A stretch of DNA of 14,315 nucleotides, taken from assembly GCA_014377155.1 (NCBI GenBank), contig JACMQD010000029.1:1-14315 (forward strand), read 5' to 3'. Positions within the stretch are counted from its first letter, which is position 1; every line of letters starts with the position of its first letter. A program made the position numbers and the translations under genes. This document shows positions 1 to 7,549 of this stretch, piece by piece. This DNA is from Herminiimonas sp. (lineage in GTDB: Bacteria > Pseudomonadota > Gammaproteobacteria > Burkholderiales > Burkholderiaceae). A model generated the notes under the pieces. That model did no database searches. It was not told the DNA's origin and saw only the letters and a list, made by a program, of their open reading frames with translations.

Positions 1-1557
1 AACGATGCAGTCACGCGCCAGCTCAATGCGCTGCAGGCGGTGGCCGACGTCGAATGGGGCTTGAACTCCACACGACTGTTATCGTCGTCCACCGGACCCT
101 ATGTCGGCATGCGTGCGCGCGTGCAGCCATTTCGCTATTTTTGGGAATCCAGGGAGGGCATGGTCGACGCGTTCATCCGCGAGTCCGGCGCTTATCGTAA
201 TGCAGTCGAAGGCGGCGCGGCGCCGGAGGCGGCGCTGGCGCTGCTGCGCAAGAACCGTGAATTCATCACCGCATTGCGCACTGAAAAGACACGGCTGCAG
301 TCGGGTTTCGTGGCCATGGACCCGGGTACCGGCCAGATCAAGGCATGGGTCGGCAGTCGCGATTTCCAGACCGATCAGTTCGATCACGTGGCCAGGGCGC
401 AGCGTCAGCCGGGATCGATCTTCAAACCGTTCGTGTACGGCGCCGCGCTGGCACAGGGCATGTCGCCGGACCGGCAGTATATCGACCGCGCTGTGGCAAT
501 CCCGCTTGGCCGTGGCGAATTCTGGCGGCCGACGGACGGTGGCGCGCCGAGCGGACGACCAATGACGGCCGGCGAAGGCCTGATGTATTCCAAGAACACG
601 ATTACGGCGCAGATCATGCAAGAGGTCACGCCGCGCAAAACGGCCGATCTGGCGCGCAAAATGGGCGTGCGCGACAGCAAGCTCGACCCGGTTTACGCGC
701 TGGCGCTCGGTACCAGTCCGGTCACGGCGCTGGAAATGGTGGCGGCTTACGGCACGATCGCCAACGGTGGAGAATATCGCAAGCCGGTGTTGGTCACGCG
801 CATCGCAAACAAGAGTGGCAAGGTACTGGCGACATTCGAGGCGGATGCCGAGCGGGCGCTATCGGCCGACGCGGCCGAGTCACTGTTGGACATGCTGCGC
901 GGTGTCATCGACCACGGTACCGGCCAGGCGATACGCACGCGCTTCGGCATCCAGGCCGATGTCGCCGGCAAGACCGGCACCACCCAAAACAATACCGACG
1001 GCTGGTTCATGCTGATGCATCCGCAACTGGTGGTCGGTTCCTGGGTCGGGTTCAACGATGCGCGCGTGACCATGCGCAGCAATTACTGGGGGCAGGGCGC
1101 GCACAATGCGCTGTCGGTGGTCGGCGACTTTTTTCGGCAGACCCTGAACCGTCGTCTGATCGATGCGTCGGTCCGGTTCGAGGACCAGCGCACCGGCCTG
1201 CGCCCCATGATCAACCAGCTCGACAAATGGCTGGACTGGCTCGGCCGCCAAAAGCCGCATACGCCGCTACCGGCCCCGGTACCGGCCTTGCCACCGGTAC
1301 GCGAATTATCGGAACCTGCTACGACCGAAGCAGAACAGGATCGCATCATGGAGCAGGCTTGGGAAGAAGAGCAGAATCGCGAGCGCAGCCAACGGCGACC
1401 GGTACCGGAGTCCTATGAAGAACGCGGTGATTGGCGCCGCGAGGACCGTCGCGAAGATCGCCGCGACGAGCCGATCGATGCGCGCAGTTGGCTGCGGGGG
1501 CGCAACGACCGCAGTCCATCGCAATACGATACGCCATGGCCGGATCCGGTCCGGTAG
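1..1557 (+). CDS. Class A penicillin-binding protein, 3' part (transpeptidase domain)
   Basis: The reading frame is open from base 1, so the N-terminus and any glycosyltransferase domain lie outside the window; 518 codons are visible. The product cross-links peptidoglycan at the outer face of the inner membrane. All three transpeptidase motifs are present: SIFK (catalytic Ser at fragment codon 139, bases 415-426), SKN (codons 197-199) and KTGTT (codons 324-328), followed by the usual VVGSWVGF strand. The stretch before SIFK (AMDPGTGQIKAWVG, then QRQPG) is typical of PBP1A-type proteins. After the domain come a Pro-rich linker (near bases 1260-1320) and a charged tail rich in Arg, Asp and Glu with repeated DRRE-like units. 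A GTG at base 40 could pass for a start, but it falls inside the conserved protein. The family call is firm; the paralogue (1A or another class A type) is not resolved. Confidence 0.93.
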   Translation, partial: NDAVTRQLNALQAVADVEWGLNSTRLLSSSTGPYVGMRARVQPFRYFWESREGMVDAFIRESGAYRNAVEGGAAPEAALALLRKNREFITALRTEKTRLQSGFVAMDPGTGQIKAWVGSRDFQTDQFDHVARAQRQPGSIFKPFVYGAALAQGMSPDRQYIDRAVAIPLGRGEFWRPTDGGAPSGRPMTAGEGLMYSKNTITAQIMQEVTPRKTADLARKMGVRDSKLDPVYALALGTSPVTALEMVAAYGTIANGGEYRKPVLVTRIANKSGKVLATFEADAERALSADAAESLLDMLRGVIDHGTGQAIRTRFGIQADVAGKTGTTQNNTDGWFMLMHPQLVVGSWVGFNDARVTMRSNYWGQGAHNALSVVGDFFRQTLNRRLIDASVRFEDQRTGLRPMINQLDKWLDWLGRQKPHTPLPAPVPALPPVRELSEPATTEAEQDRIMEQAWEEEQNRERSQRRPVPESYEERGDWRREDRREDRRDEPIDARSWLRGRNDRSPSQYDTPWPDPVR

Positions 1558-1620
1558 GAGGGTATTTGCAACAAGGCACATTGAACCCGGATCAGCCGTT
1601 GCCACACAATTCAGCGGGCG

Positions 1621-3099
1621 TCATATGGCTGCCAACCGTTGTGCCTGTTGCAGTCCGTCGATCATGACGGCCATCGCCTGTTTTTTGGTTGTCGCATCCG
1701 GCACCCGCAAGACATACGCGGGGTGATAGACAACGACGATCCAGCGTCCTTCATGCCGAAACGGCTTGCCCAGCAGCGTGCTCAGCGCCGGTGCACCAGT
1801 GCCGACTAACGAGCGCAGCGCAGTGTTGCCCAAGGCGACGATCACCTCTGGCCCAACGCTGTCGAGCTCCTGCGCCAGCCAGTGGCGGCAGGCCAGGATT
1901 TCCTGCTGGGCCGGCGTCTTGTGCAAACGTCGCTTGCCGCGCGGTTCCCATTTAAAATGTTTGACGGCATTGGTCAGGTACACCGTCTTGCGGTCGAGTC
2001 CAGCGTCCGACATGACGCGGTCGAGCAACTGGCCGGCCGGTCCCACGAACGGCTGGCCCGCGAGGTCTTCCTGGTCGCCCGGCTGTTCGCCAACCAGCAT
2101 GATGCGCGCGGTCGCGGGACCGGTGCCGCCGATGGCTTGTGTCGCGTGTTGCCAGAGCTCGCATCGACGACATTGATCTAGTGTGGTCGATGCGGCCCGC
2201 CGTGGCTGCGCGCGTTCTGCCGCAATCGCAATCACGGTACCGCTGCGCCGTCCCACGCTGTCGACCTGGCCGATGCGCCGGGCGCCGGCCGCGGCATCGG
2301 CCACCATTGCCGGCACCTCGCTGCTTTCGGGGAGATTTTTCCAGAAACGTGACGGGATATGACTTTCCATCACGCGCACATTGAGCCGGGCCGGATTGAA
2401 AATGCTGCGGTAATACGTCAGCCACAACGCCTCACCGGCGTCGTCGATATCGGCTGCGCCACGCATCAAAGGTCCGGTCGCATGCAGGTGCGTACCGTCC
2501 CACATGACGCTGGCGTCCGGCGTGCCGATCATCCAGCTCACGCGTCCCATGCGCCGCGCAAAATGCTGCGCAACCTGGGGCAGCACGTCGTGAGCCGGCT
2601 CGAACCAGGCTACGAAGCGGGGTGCTTCGGCGTCGTCGGGACGTTCCCGAAACCGCACGTAGGCGTGCATGTCGTGCTCTTCGCGCCGCACCGCTTTGAC
2701 CATTGCATGCAGACGACTACCATCCGGGTCCGCCGCCGACAGCACGTCGCGTTCGCCGGCCTGCCAGCGCCACACGATCCGGTATAAGAACGCCCAGCGA
2801 TCCGGCACGCGACAACAGGCCGCTGACTGCAGCATTTCGACCATGGCGCGAGGAAAACGAAAGACCGCACTGCCGGCGTCGTCGGAGAGCGAATTGGCAG
2901 CGCCGGACTGCACAACATTGACGGTAGCGCCCGCACTGGCATTGCCGGAAAAAAGATCGGCCTCGTCCGCGCGGGCGATCCACTGTACCGTGTGTGGCGC
3001 GGTGCCCTGCGCCAGTAACGCGCGCGCCGCATCCCGCCATTGCGCAAAAGATTGCACCAGCAGCGGTGTGCCCGCGACTACCAGGGTAGCTGCCGTCAT
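1621..3099 (-). CDS. DUF4130-type domain fused to UdgX-type uracil-DNA glycosylase
   Basis: A 492-residue two-part protein. Residues 1 to about 260 resemble the DUF4130 'probable DNA metabolism' family (TIGR03915), ending in the characteristic YYRSIFNPARLN and IPSRFWKNLPE stretches. Residues about 305-492 are a family-4-like uracil-DNA glycosylase of the UdgX type: C310 and C313 (CRRC), GEQPGDQED at 337-345, FVGPAG at 351-356, C404, and HPAYVLR at 459-465. The loop KRRLHK (389-394) carries H393, which matches the His of the KRRIH loop that forms a covalent bond with uracil-DNA in studied UdgX. Where ordinary family-4 enzymes have a fourth cluster Cys, this protein reads VKH (H381). The ATG at 3099 overlaps the stop of the radical SAM gene in an ATGA, so the two are translationally coupled; the longer open frame to 3399 would run deep into that gene. 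The role of the N-terminal half is unknown. Confidence 0.9.
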   Translation of the reverse strand: MTAATLVVAGTPLLVQSFAQWRDAARALLAQGTAPHTVQWIARADEADLFSGNASAGATVNVVQSGAANSLSDDAGSAVFRFPRAMVEMLQSAACCRVPDRWAFLYRIVWRWQAGERDVLSAADPDGSRLHAMVKAVRREEHDMHAYVRFRERPDDAEAPRFVAWFEPAHDVLPQVAQHFARRMGRVSWMIGTPDASVMWDGTHLHATGPLMRGAADIDDAGEALWLTYYRSIFNPARLNVRVMESHIPSRFWKNLPESSEVPAMVADAAAGARRIGQVDSVGRRSGTVIAIAAERAQPRRAASTTLDQCRRCELWQHATQAIGGTGPATARIMLVGEQPGDQEDLAGQPFVGPAGQLLDRVMSDAGLDRKTVYLTNAVKHFKWEPRGKRRLHKTPAQQEILACRHWLAQELDSVGPEVIVALGNTALRSLVGTGAPALSTLLGKPFRHEGRWIVVVYHPAYVLRVPDATTKKQAMAVMIDGLQQAQRLAAI

Positions 3100-4325
3100 G
3101 CCGCCTGCAACGGTGGCCACAGGCTCATCTGCTCCGGCACCTCGGCCATTGCGCGTCTCAACACTTCGGAACGAGTCGTGTCGTGCGCCGGGCGATAGTC
3201 TTCGGTAACGATGAACGGTCCGATTTTTTTCATGCTGCATCGCAGGCGTGTCAGGTCCACATAGCGTATGCGGCGAATCCGGCGCAGTTCGACCAGCCGC
3301 TTCGCATTGCGCAAGCCGATGCCTGGCACCCGTGCAATCATGATCTGGTCGGCGGTATTCAAATCCATCGGAAAATGCTCGCGGTGCGACAGGGCCCACG
3401 CCAGCTTGGGATCGATGTCGAGCGCAAGATTGCCGGCGGCAGGCAATAGCTCCCGCACCTGGAACCCGTAGCTGCGCAACAGGAAATCGGCCTGATACAA
3501 CCGGTGCTCGCGCAGCATCGGCGGCGGCGCCAGCGGTACGCTCTTGGGACTCTGCGGAATCGGACTGAAGGCGGAGTAGTAGACGCGCTTGAGCTTGTAG
3601 CTGCCGTACAGCGTCTCCGCGGTCGACAGGATCACCTGGTCGTCACTGGCATCGGCGCCGACGATCATTTGCGTGCTCTGGCCCGCCGGCGCGAAACGCG
3701 GCGCCTTCGGTTCCTGCGCCTTTTCGTCGAGCTTGCGGCGGATCGATCCCATCGCCAGCTTGATCGTGTGAACATTCTTTTCCGGAGCCAGAAGCGCGAT
3801 GCTGTCCTGGGTCGGCAATTCGATGTTGACACTCAACCGATCGGCGTACAGGCCGGCTGCCGCGATCAGCGCTGGGTCCGCGTCGGGGATGGTCTTCAGA
3901 TGGATATAGCCGCGAAATTGATGAACTTCGCGCAGCTGGCGGGCAATCGCTACAAGTTGCTCCATCGTATAGTCGGCTGACTGGATGATGCCCGAACTCA
4001 AGAACAGGCCGTCGATATAATTGCGCAAGTAGAAATCGATGGTCAGCTTGACCACCTCGTCGACCGAAAACCGTGCGCGAGGCACATTGGAGCTGCGCCG
4101 GTTGACACAATATTGGCAGTCATACACGCAAAAATTGGTCAGCAGGATTTTCAGCAGCGAGACGCAGCGGCCGTCAGGTGTGTAGCTATGACAGATCCCC
4201 ATGCCGGAGCTGGCGCCGATCCCGTCCTTGCCCAGCGAATGGCGTTTGGGCGCGCCGCTGCTGGCGCAGGAGGCATCGTACTTGGCGGCATCCGCCAGGA
4301 TTTCGAGCTTGTCGGTCAGTTCCAT
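3096..4325 (-). CDS. Putative DNA modification/repair radical SAM protein (TIGR03916-like)
   Basis: A 409-residue radical SAM protein. The cluster motif is FCVYDCQYC, with C66, C70 and C73 in CX3CX2C spacing, and it is followed by VNRRSS. Further Cys at 20, 45 and 54 lie just upstream in the family-like stretches YDASC and GICHSYTPDGRC and could serve an extra cluster or structure. The C-terminal part holds a helix-hairpin-helix DNA-binding element around residues 322-350 (NTADQIMIARVPGIGLRNAK), so the protein probably acts on or near DNA. This family is known to sit beside the DUF4130/UdgX family, as it does here with a 4-base overlap. The reaction is not known to me. The ATG at 4325 has an AGGCG ribosome site about 6 bases upstream and lies 14 bases downstream of a LexA-type operator, so induction by DNA damage is likely. 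Confidence 0.9.
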   Translation of the reverse strand: MELTDKLEILADAAKYDASCASSGAPKRHSLGKDGIGASSGMGICHSYTPDGRCVSLLKILLTNFCVYDCQYCVNRRSSNVPRARFSVDEVVKLTIDFYLRNYIDGLFLSSGIIQSADYTMEQLVAIARQLREVHQFRGYIHLKTIPDADPALIAAAGLYADRLSVNIELPTQDSIALLAPEKNVHTIKLAMGSIRRKLDEKAQEPKAPRFAPAGQSTQMIVGADASDDQVILSTAETLYGSYKLKRVYYSAFSPIPQSPKSVPLAPPPMLREHRLYQADFLLRSYGFQVRELLPAAGNLALDIDPKLAWALSHREHFPMDLNTADQIMIARVPGIGLRNAKRLVELRRIRRIRYVDLTRLRCSMKKIGPFIVTEDYRPAHDTTRSEVLRRAMAEVPEQMSLWPPLQAA

Positions 4326-4339
4326 TGCATTCGCCTAGA

Positions 4340-4355
4340 CTGTGTTTATATACAG
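4340..4355 (-). promoter_or_regulatory. LexA (SOS) box of the radical SAM / UdgX operon
   Basis: CTGTGTTTATATACAG matches CTGT-N8-ACAG exactly, and the flanking bases extend it to A...T (4339-4356), as in the classical proteobacterial LexA operator. It lies directly beside the TATAAT of the leftward operon, covering the expected transcription start, where LexA would block transcription. Seen: the exact palindrome and its position. Inferred: LexA binding in this species. Confidence 0.88.
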
Positions 4356-4356
4356 T

Positions 4357-4362
4357 ATTATA
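4357..4362 (-). promoter_or_regulatory. -10 element (TATAAT) of the radical SAM / UdgX operon
   Basis: Read leftward, this is a perfect TATAAT that touches the SOS box. The expected start is near 4350, giving a leader of about 25 bases to the ATG at 4325. No good -35 hexamer stands at 16-18 bases (the sequence there reads about ACCCAA), so the promoter may be modest even without LexA. Confidence 0.65.
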
Positions 4363-4502
4363 CGCGCATTGATCTGCTGTTGGGTTGCGATACTGGTGAC
4401 CAAATGCCGAACACGCGACACAAAATCGTCTCGCAATGTGAGTGTCGAAAAAATTTACAACACCAATGTGGTATGGCGGAAATATATCGATAAATCGTTA
4501 TT

Positions 4503-4515
4503 AATCAATGATTTG
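4503..4515 (+). promoter_or_regulatory. IHF-like site upstream of the PEP-CTERM gene promoter
   Basis: AATCAATGATTTG fits the IHF consensus WATCAA-N4-TTR at every fixed position. It ends 6 bases before the -24 element of the sigma-54-like promoter. IHF commonly bends DNA between activator sites and a sigma-54 promoter, so the placement supports the reading, although AT-rich DNA can give such matches by chance. It overlaps a looser 23-base palindrome at 4492-4514. A further inverted pair, CGACAC (4416-4421) and GTGTCG (4442-4447), lies about 100-130 bases before the predicted start and could be an activator site. Confidence 0.5.
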
Positions 4516-4521
4516 TATATC

Positions 4522-4537
4522 TGGCATGTATCGTGCA
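4522..4537 (+). promoter_or_regulatory. Sigma-54-like promoter of the PEP-CTERM gene
   Basis: TGGCATGTATCGTGCA matches the -24/-12 pattern TGGCAC-N5-TTGCA, with the GG and GC exactly 12 bases apart and two lesser mismatches. Transcription would start near 4548, leaving a leader of about 73 bases. PEP-CTERM genes in several betaproteobacteria are controlled by RpoN with the PrsK/PrsR system, which fits; the regulators themselves are not in this window. Confidence 0.72.
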
Positions 4538-4569
4538 TAACTTGGACACGGAACAAATTTAGTCGCTTT

Positions 4570-4595
4570 ACTTGAGGCGGCAAATCAACTCAAGT
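4570..4595 (+). other. Leader hairpin before the PEP-CTERM gene
   Basis: ACTTGAG and CTCAAGT pair perfectly over 7 bases around a 12-base loop in the predicted 5' leader, 25 bases before the start codon. A run of five T follows at 4604-4608, too far from the stem for an ordinary terminator. It could affect translation or mRNA stability; this is only a structural observation. Confidence 0.4.
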
Positions 4596-4620
4596 CTTCA
4601 AGCCTTTTTCGAAAGTACCT

Positions 4621-5319
4621 ATGAATAACAAATTTAAAAAAATCGCTGCGGCGTTGACAGTTGCCCTCGCTGCCTCCTCGAGCCATGCTGCCCTCATCCT
4701 GACGGCAGCACAAGATTTCGGCGGCAGCGGTCTTGGAACCGTTAATACTGTTCTCACCATTGCTAGTCCAGGCAATGCAACCACCGAAGCAGGCGCGGTC
4801 TCGTTCAACGGCACGGCAGATGTGCCTTCGGGCGATGCAAAGACCGGTAATTCGCAGACACAAACTTACGCGTTGTCGACACTTGGCCTGACTCAGGCAT
4901 CCGCGTTGCGTGTCGTCTTTAATGCAGTCGAGCCGGGTTCGAATCCAGGCATCACGCTCGATGACCTGGTCTTGCGTATTTATAACAGCGCCGGTTCGGT
5001 GCTGTTCACCTCTGGTACCTTCCTCTCGCAGGCGTTCCCTGATACTTTCAGCGGTACAGGTAATTCCGGATTCGTGTTCAGGCTCGATACCGCCGACACC
5101 GCACTTGCACAGGCATCGTTTGCGAACGGTACCAACCGCATCGGCCTGTCAGCAGCGGCGTCTTCGGCATCTGGCGGTCCTGAAACGTTCTTCGTCGCGA
5201 ATTCGCCTAGTACGCCAGGTGGTCCGGCGACATCGGTTCCGGAGCCAGCCACATTGGCTTTGTTTGGCGTCGGCCTGTTGGGTGCTGCATTCGCCGCACG
5301 TCGCAATCGCAAGGGTTAA
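4621..5319 (+). CDS. Secreted PEP-CTERM sorting domain protein
   Basis: A 232-residue exported protein. It opens with a signal peptide: MNNKFKK, a hydrophobic stretch to about residue 20, and a likely cut after SHA at 23. The C-terminus is a classic PEP-CTERM sorting signal: VPEP at 206-209, a hydrophobic helix at about 210-225, then ARRNRKG. Such proteins are exported, cut near the PEP motif by an exosortase, and displayed or released, often in cells making exopolysaccharide or flocs. The middle is rich in Ser, Thr, Gly and Ala, has no cysteine, and looks like a beta-sandwich (LRVVFNAVE, ITLDDLVLRIYNSAG), but I do not recognise a named domain. The ribosome site is weak (GAAAG, 5 bases from ATG). 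No exosortase or polysaccharide genes are in the window, so the function is open. Transcription ends at the hairpin starting at 5355. Confidence 0.92.
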   Translation: MNNKFKKIAAALTVALAASSSHAALILTAAQDFGGSGLGTVNTVLTIASPGNATTEAGAVSFNGTADVPSGDAKTGNSQTQTYALSTLGLTQASALRVVFNAVEPGSNPGITLDDLVLRIYNSAGSVLFTSGTFLSQAFPDTFSGTGNSGFVFRLDTADTALAQASFANGTNRIGLSAAASSASGGPETFFVANSPSTPGGPATSVPEPATLALFGVGLLGAAFAARRNRKG

Positions 5320-5354
5320 ACCTTCGCGCTGCAGAGCGGTGGCAACATGAAAAA

Positions 5355-5387
5355 GCCGGCCCGGATTACTTCGGGCCGGCGTTTTTT
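5355..5387. terminator. Bidirectional rho-independent terminator
   Basis: GCCGGCCCG (5355-5363) pairs perfectly with CGGGCCGGC (5372-5380) around an 8-base loop. Six T follow one base later on the plus strand, and five A precede the stem, giving a U-run for the minus strand too. It stands between the convergent PEP-CTERM and S8 protease genes and serves both. Confidence 0.93.
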
Positions 5388-5403
5388 AATGTGCTACGGT
5401 CAA

Positions 5404-7242
5404 CTAGTTCGATACTTGCACGGAGGTAGTTGCGGAATTACCTGCGGCGTCCGTGGCGACGGCTTTAATGACGTGCAAGCCTGTACTTGCCTTACGAGAG
5501 TTCCAGTTGTACGCCAGTGCGCCGCCATTGCCACGGGCTTTGATCTGGCCATCGATATACAGAACTTGCGAAATACCGGCGCTGCCGCTGTTGTCGGTCG
5601 CATTCACGGCAATGGCGACATTACCAGAAACTTTCCCCGCAACCGGATTGGCGATGCTGACCACCGGCGCTACCGTATCCGGAACTACCGGAGCCACCGA
5701 ATTAGCGACGGTGACTGAAACCGGTGCCGATGTGGTCATGTTTCCAGCAGCATCGTAGGCGGTGACCGCAAGTGTCACCATGCCATTGACTACCCCTTTC
5801 GAATCCCAGCTGAAACCGAACGGTGCCGAGCTGTCTACGGCGACGACCGTACCGTTCGTCCGCAACTCCACCCGCACGACGCCGATATTGTCAGCTACTA
5901 CTGGCGTGACAGGAACCAGTCCCGATACGCTCGCATTGGCCAAAGGGGCACTGACCGACGCGGTCGGCGCCTGCATATCGACTACCGGAATGGTGGCCAC
6001 TGCGGCATTCACGCCGGCTGCCGCATTGACCCGGCCATAACCGTACCAGGGATCACGCCCGGCCACGCCGAGATCGACCGCAGTCGAAAATAACAATTTT
6101 TCAATTTGTACGCTATCGAGCACCGGTTGCGCCGACATCATTAATGCCGCCACGCCTGCCGCTAGCGGGCTCGAAAACGAGGTGCCATTCCAGGCCTGAT
6201 AGAGGCCGCCCCGCGACGTCGTCCAGATTCCCGTGCCAGGTGCCGCCAGCGCCACGAACGCGCCGTAATTGGACCAACTGGTCTTCATGTCAGCGCCATC
6301 GGTGGCCGACACGGGAATCAACGCAGTAGTCGGAGCGACATTTTCATCCAGCCCGCTGTTGCCTGCCGAAATAAAAACCAGTCCGCCCTTGTTCTTGAGG
6401 TACTGGGCCGCGCTCAACACGGACGCACTCGTGGCGACGCCGCCGTAACTGACATTGGCGACGCGAGCACCGTGATCGGCGGCATAGGTCAAGCCGCTGG
6501 CGACGGTGCTGAAATACGCATAGCAACCACCTGCGGCCGTATCAAAATACGCAATTCGTACCGGCATGATGCGCGCCTGTCCGGCGACGCCCGCGGTGCC
6601 GGCACTGTTGTTCATGCTGGCAGCGGCCGTGCCGGCCACGGCGGTGCCATGCCCGCAGACGTCGGCGGTATCACTATTGTTATCGTAGACATTGAAACCG
6701 GGGACGATGCTGGCGGCAAGATCGGGATGTGCGGCTTCGACGCCTGAATCCAGGATCGCGATCGTGACGCCGTTTCCTTTGGCGGTATCCCATGCGACAT
6801 CGGCGCCTACTTTTGCGATATGCCACTGGCTACCAAAATAGGGATCGTTAGGCACGAAGGTGCTGCTGACGCGACGGTCGAGTTCGGCAAATTTCAGGTG
6901 CGGATTGCGCGCGAGCTTCTCGACGATGTTTTTTTCCAGGCCGGGTGCAATGGTAACGAGGTGCAGGTTGCTTTGTCCGAGCTTGCGACTCTTTCCGCCA
7001 TGGACTTTGAGGATCTTGTCCAATTCTTCCGGCGACAGCCCGGCGCGTGCCTCGACCAGGATTCTGCCTTTCGCAAACTGCGACTCGTCTGAAGACTGCG
7101 GGCCTTGCGCCCGAGCCTGGGGCAGGAGCGCGACGACCGAGGTCGTCGCGACGAAGACTGCAAGGGCAAAACGGCGGGAATGGGCGGTGCGGGACACTTT
7201 CGATTTTGCCGAAGCTAAGTGGCTGTACAGCGAATTTTTCAT
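5404..7242 (-). CDS. Secreted subtilisin-like S8 serine protease with two Ig-like domains
   Basis: A 612-residue extracellular protease precursor. A signal peptide (RR-FALAVFVATTSVVALLP) probably ends at ARA, residue 45. A propeptide of about 80 residues follows (GRILVEARAG to FAELDRRVSS), of the kind that folds and inhibits these enzymes. The catalytic triad is intact: D165 (ILDSGV), H198 (CGHGTAVAGT) and S355 (NGTSFSSP), with the oxyanion Asn295 (SAGNSG). After about residue 420 come two Ig-like repeats, each opening with an APxxS strand and ending in an A-x-D-A-A-G-N motif, probably for binding the cell surface or substrate. The ATG at 7242 is preferred because AGGA lies 7 bases before it; in-frame ATGs at 7248 and 7296 have worse spacing. 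Its substrate cannot be told. It may act on surface or PEP-CTERM proteins, but only its position suggests that. Confidence 0.93.
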   Translation of the reverse strand: MKNSLYSHLASAKSKVSRTAHSRRFALAVFVATTSVVALLPQARAQGPQSSDESQFAKGRILVEARAGLSPEELDKILKVHGGKSRKLGQSNLHLVTIAPGLEKNIVEKLARNPHLKFAELDRRVSSTFVPNDPYFGSQWHIAKVGADVAWDTAKGNGVTIAILDSGVEAAHPDLAASIVPGFNVYDNNSDTADVCGHGTAVAGTAAASMNNSAGTAGVAGQARIMPVRIAYFDTAAGGCYAYFSTVASGLTYAADHGARVANVSYGGVATSASVLSAAQYLKNKGGLVFISAGNSGLDENVAPTTALIPVSATDGADMKTSWSNYGAFVALAAPGTGIWTTSRGGLYQAWNGTSFSSPLAAGVAALMMSAQPVLDSVQIEKLLFSTAVDLGVAGRDPWYGYGRVNAAAGVNAAVATIPVVDMQAPTASVSAPLANASVSGLVPVTPVVADNIGVVRVELRTNGTVVAVDSSAPFGFSWDSKGVVNGMVTLAVTAYDAAGNMTTSAPVSVTVANSVAPVVPDTVAPVVSIANPVAGKVSGNVAIAVNATDNSGSAGISQVLYIDGQIKARGNGGALAYNWNSRKASTGLHVIKAVATDAAGNSATTSVQVSN

Positions 7243-7249
7243 GTTCATG

Positions 7250-7253
7250 TCCT
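7250..7253 (-). promoter_or_regulatory. Ribosome binding site that sets the S8 protease start
   Basis: AGGA stands 7 bases before the ATG at 7242 but only 1 base before the ATG at 7248, so it favours the downstream start. Confidence 0.6.
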
Positions 7254-7549
7254 GGTGAAGTTCCTCAGGACTGCGCGGAATAGCGTCGAAAAGCACGGCA
7301 CGTATTCCCTCAATCGCGCGCGTTTGCTGCTCGAATTTGACGCACTTTTACAGTGTTTGTGTCAGATTGCGTATACCTGGCAGTCCTGCCGTCATGGGGC
7401 TGCGCCCGTTAGACCGTTGACTTTGCGTCCTCCACTTTCACGGAGTTTGCCGATTTCAGATTGCAAAATTATGTTAATTAAAAAATTGGCCAAAGGCAAT
7501 ACTTAATTGCGGTATGTCCAAAATACGACGGATTTTCTGCTCCATGCGG
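7254..7549. other. Intergenic region between the protease and cyanase genes
   Basis: About 300 bases without a convincing gene. The part around 7460-7510 is markedly AT-rich and includes a small inverted repeat, GCAAT (7496-7500) and ATTGC (7506-7510). It presumably holds the protease promoter, but I find no clear -35/-10 pair and no sigma-54 motif on the minus strand. Short open frames here have no family features. Confidence 0.5.

Noticed and set aside
345..1418. 357-residue open frame on the plus strand inside the penicillin-binding protein gene
   Set aside because: It is a second-frame shadow: Arg/Gly/Ala/His-rich low-quality protein without motifs, overlapping a gene with all its catalytic motifs intact.
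1558..1620. Possible terminator between the convergent penicillin-binding protein and UdgX genes
   Set aside because: Only a 5-base pairing (GCAAC/GTTGC) with a wide loop and no U-run is visible.
3100..3399. 100-codon N-terminal extension of the DUF4130-UdgX gene
   Set aside because: It runs inside the radical SAM coding region and has no family features, while the ATGA overlap at 3096-3099 gives a natural coupled start.
7254..7549. Small protein or riboswitch in the gap before the protease gene
   Set aside because: No open frame has a ribosome site plus plausible composition, and no riboswitch-like helix pattern could be traced by eye.
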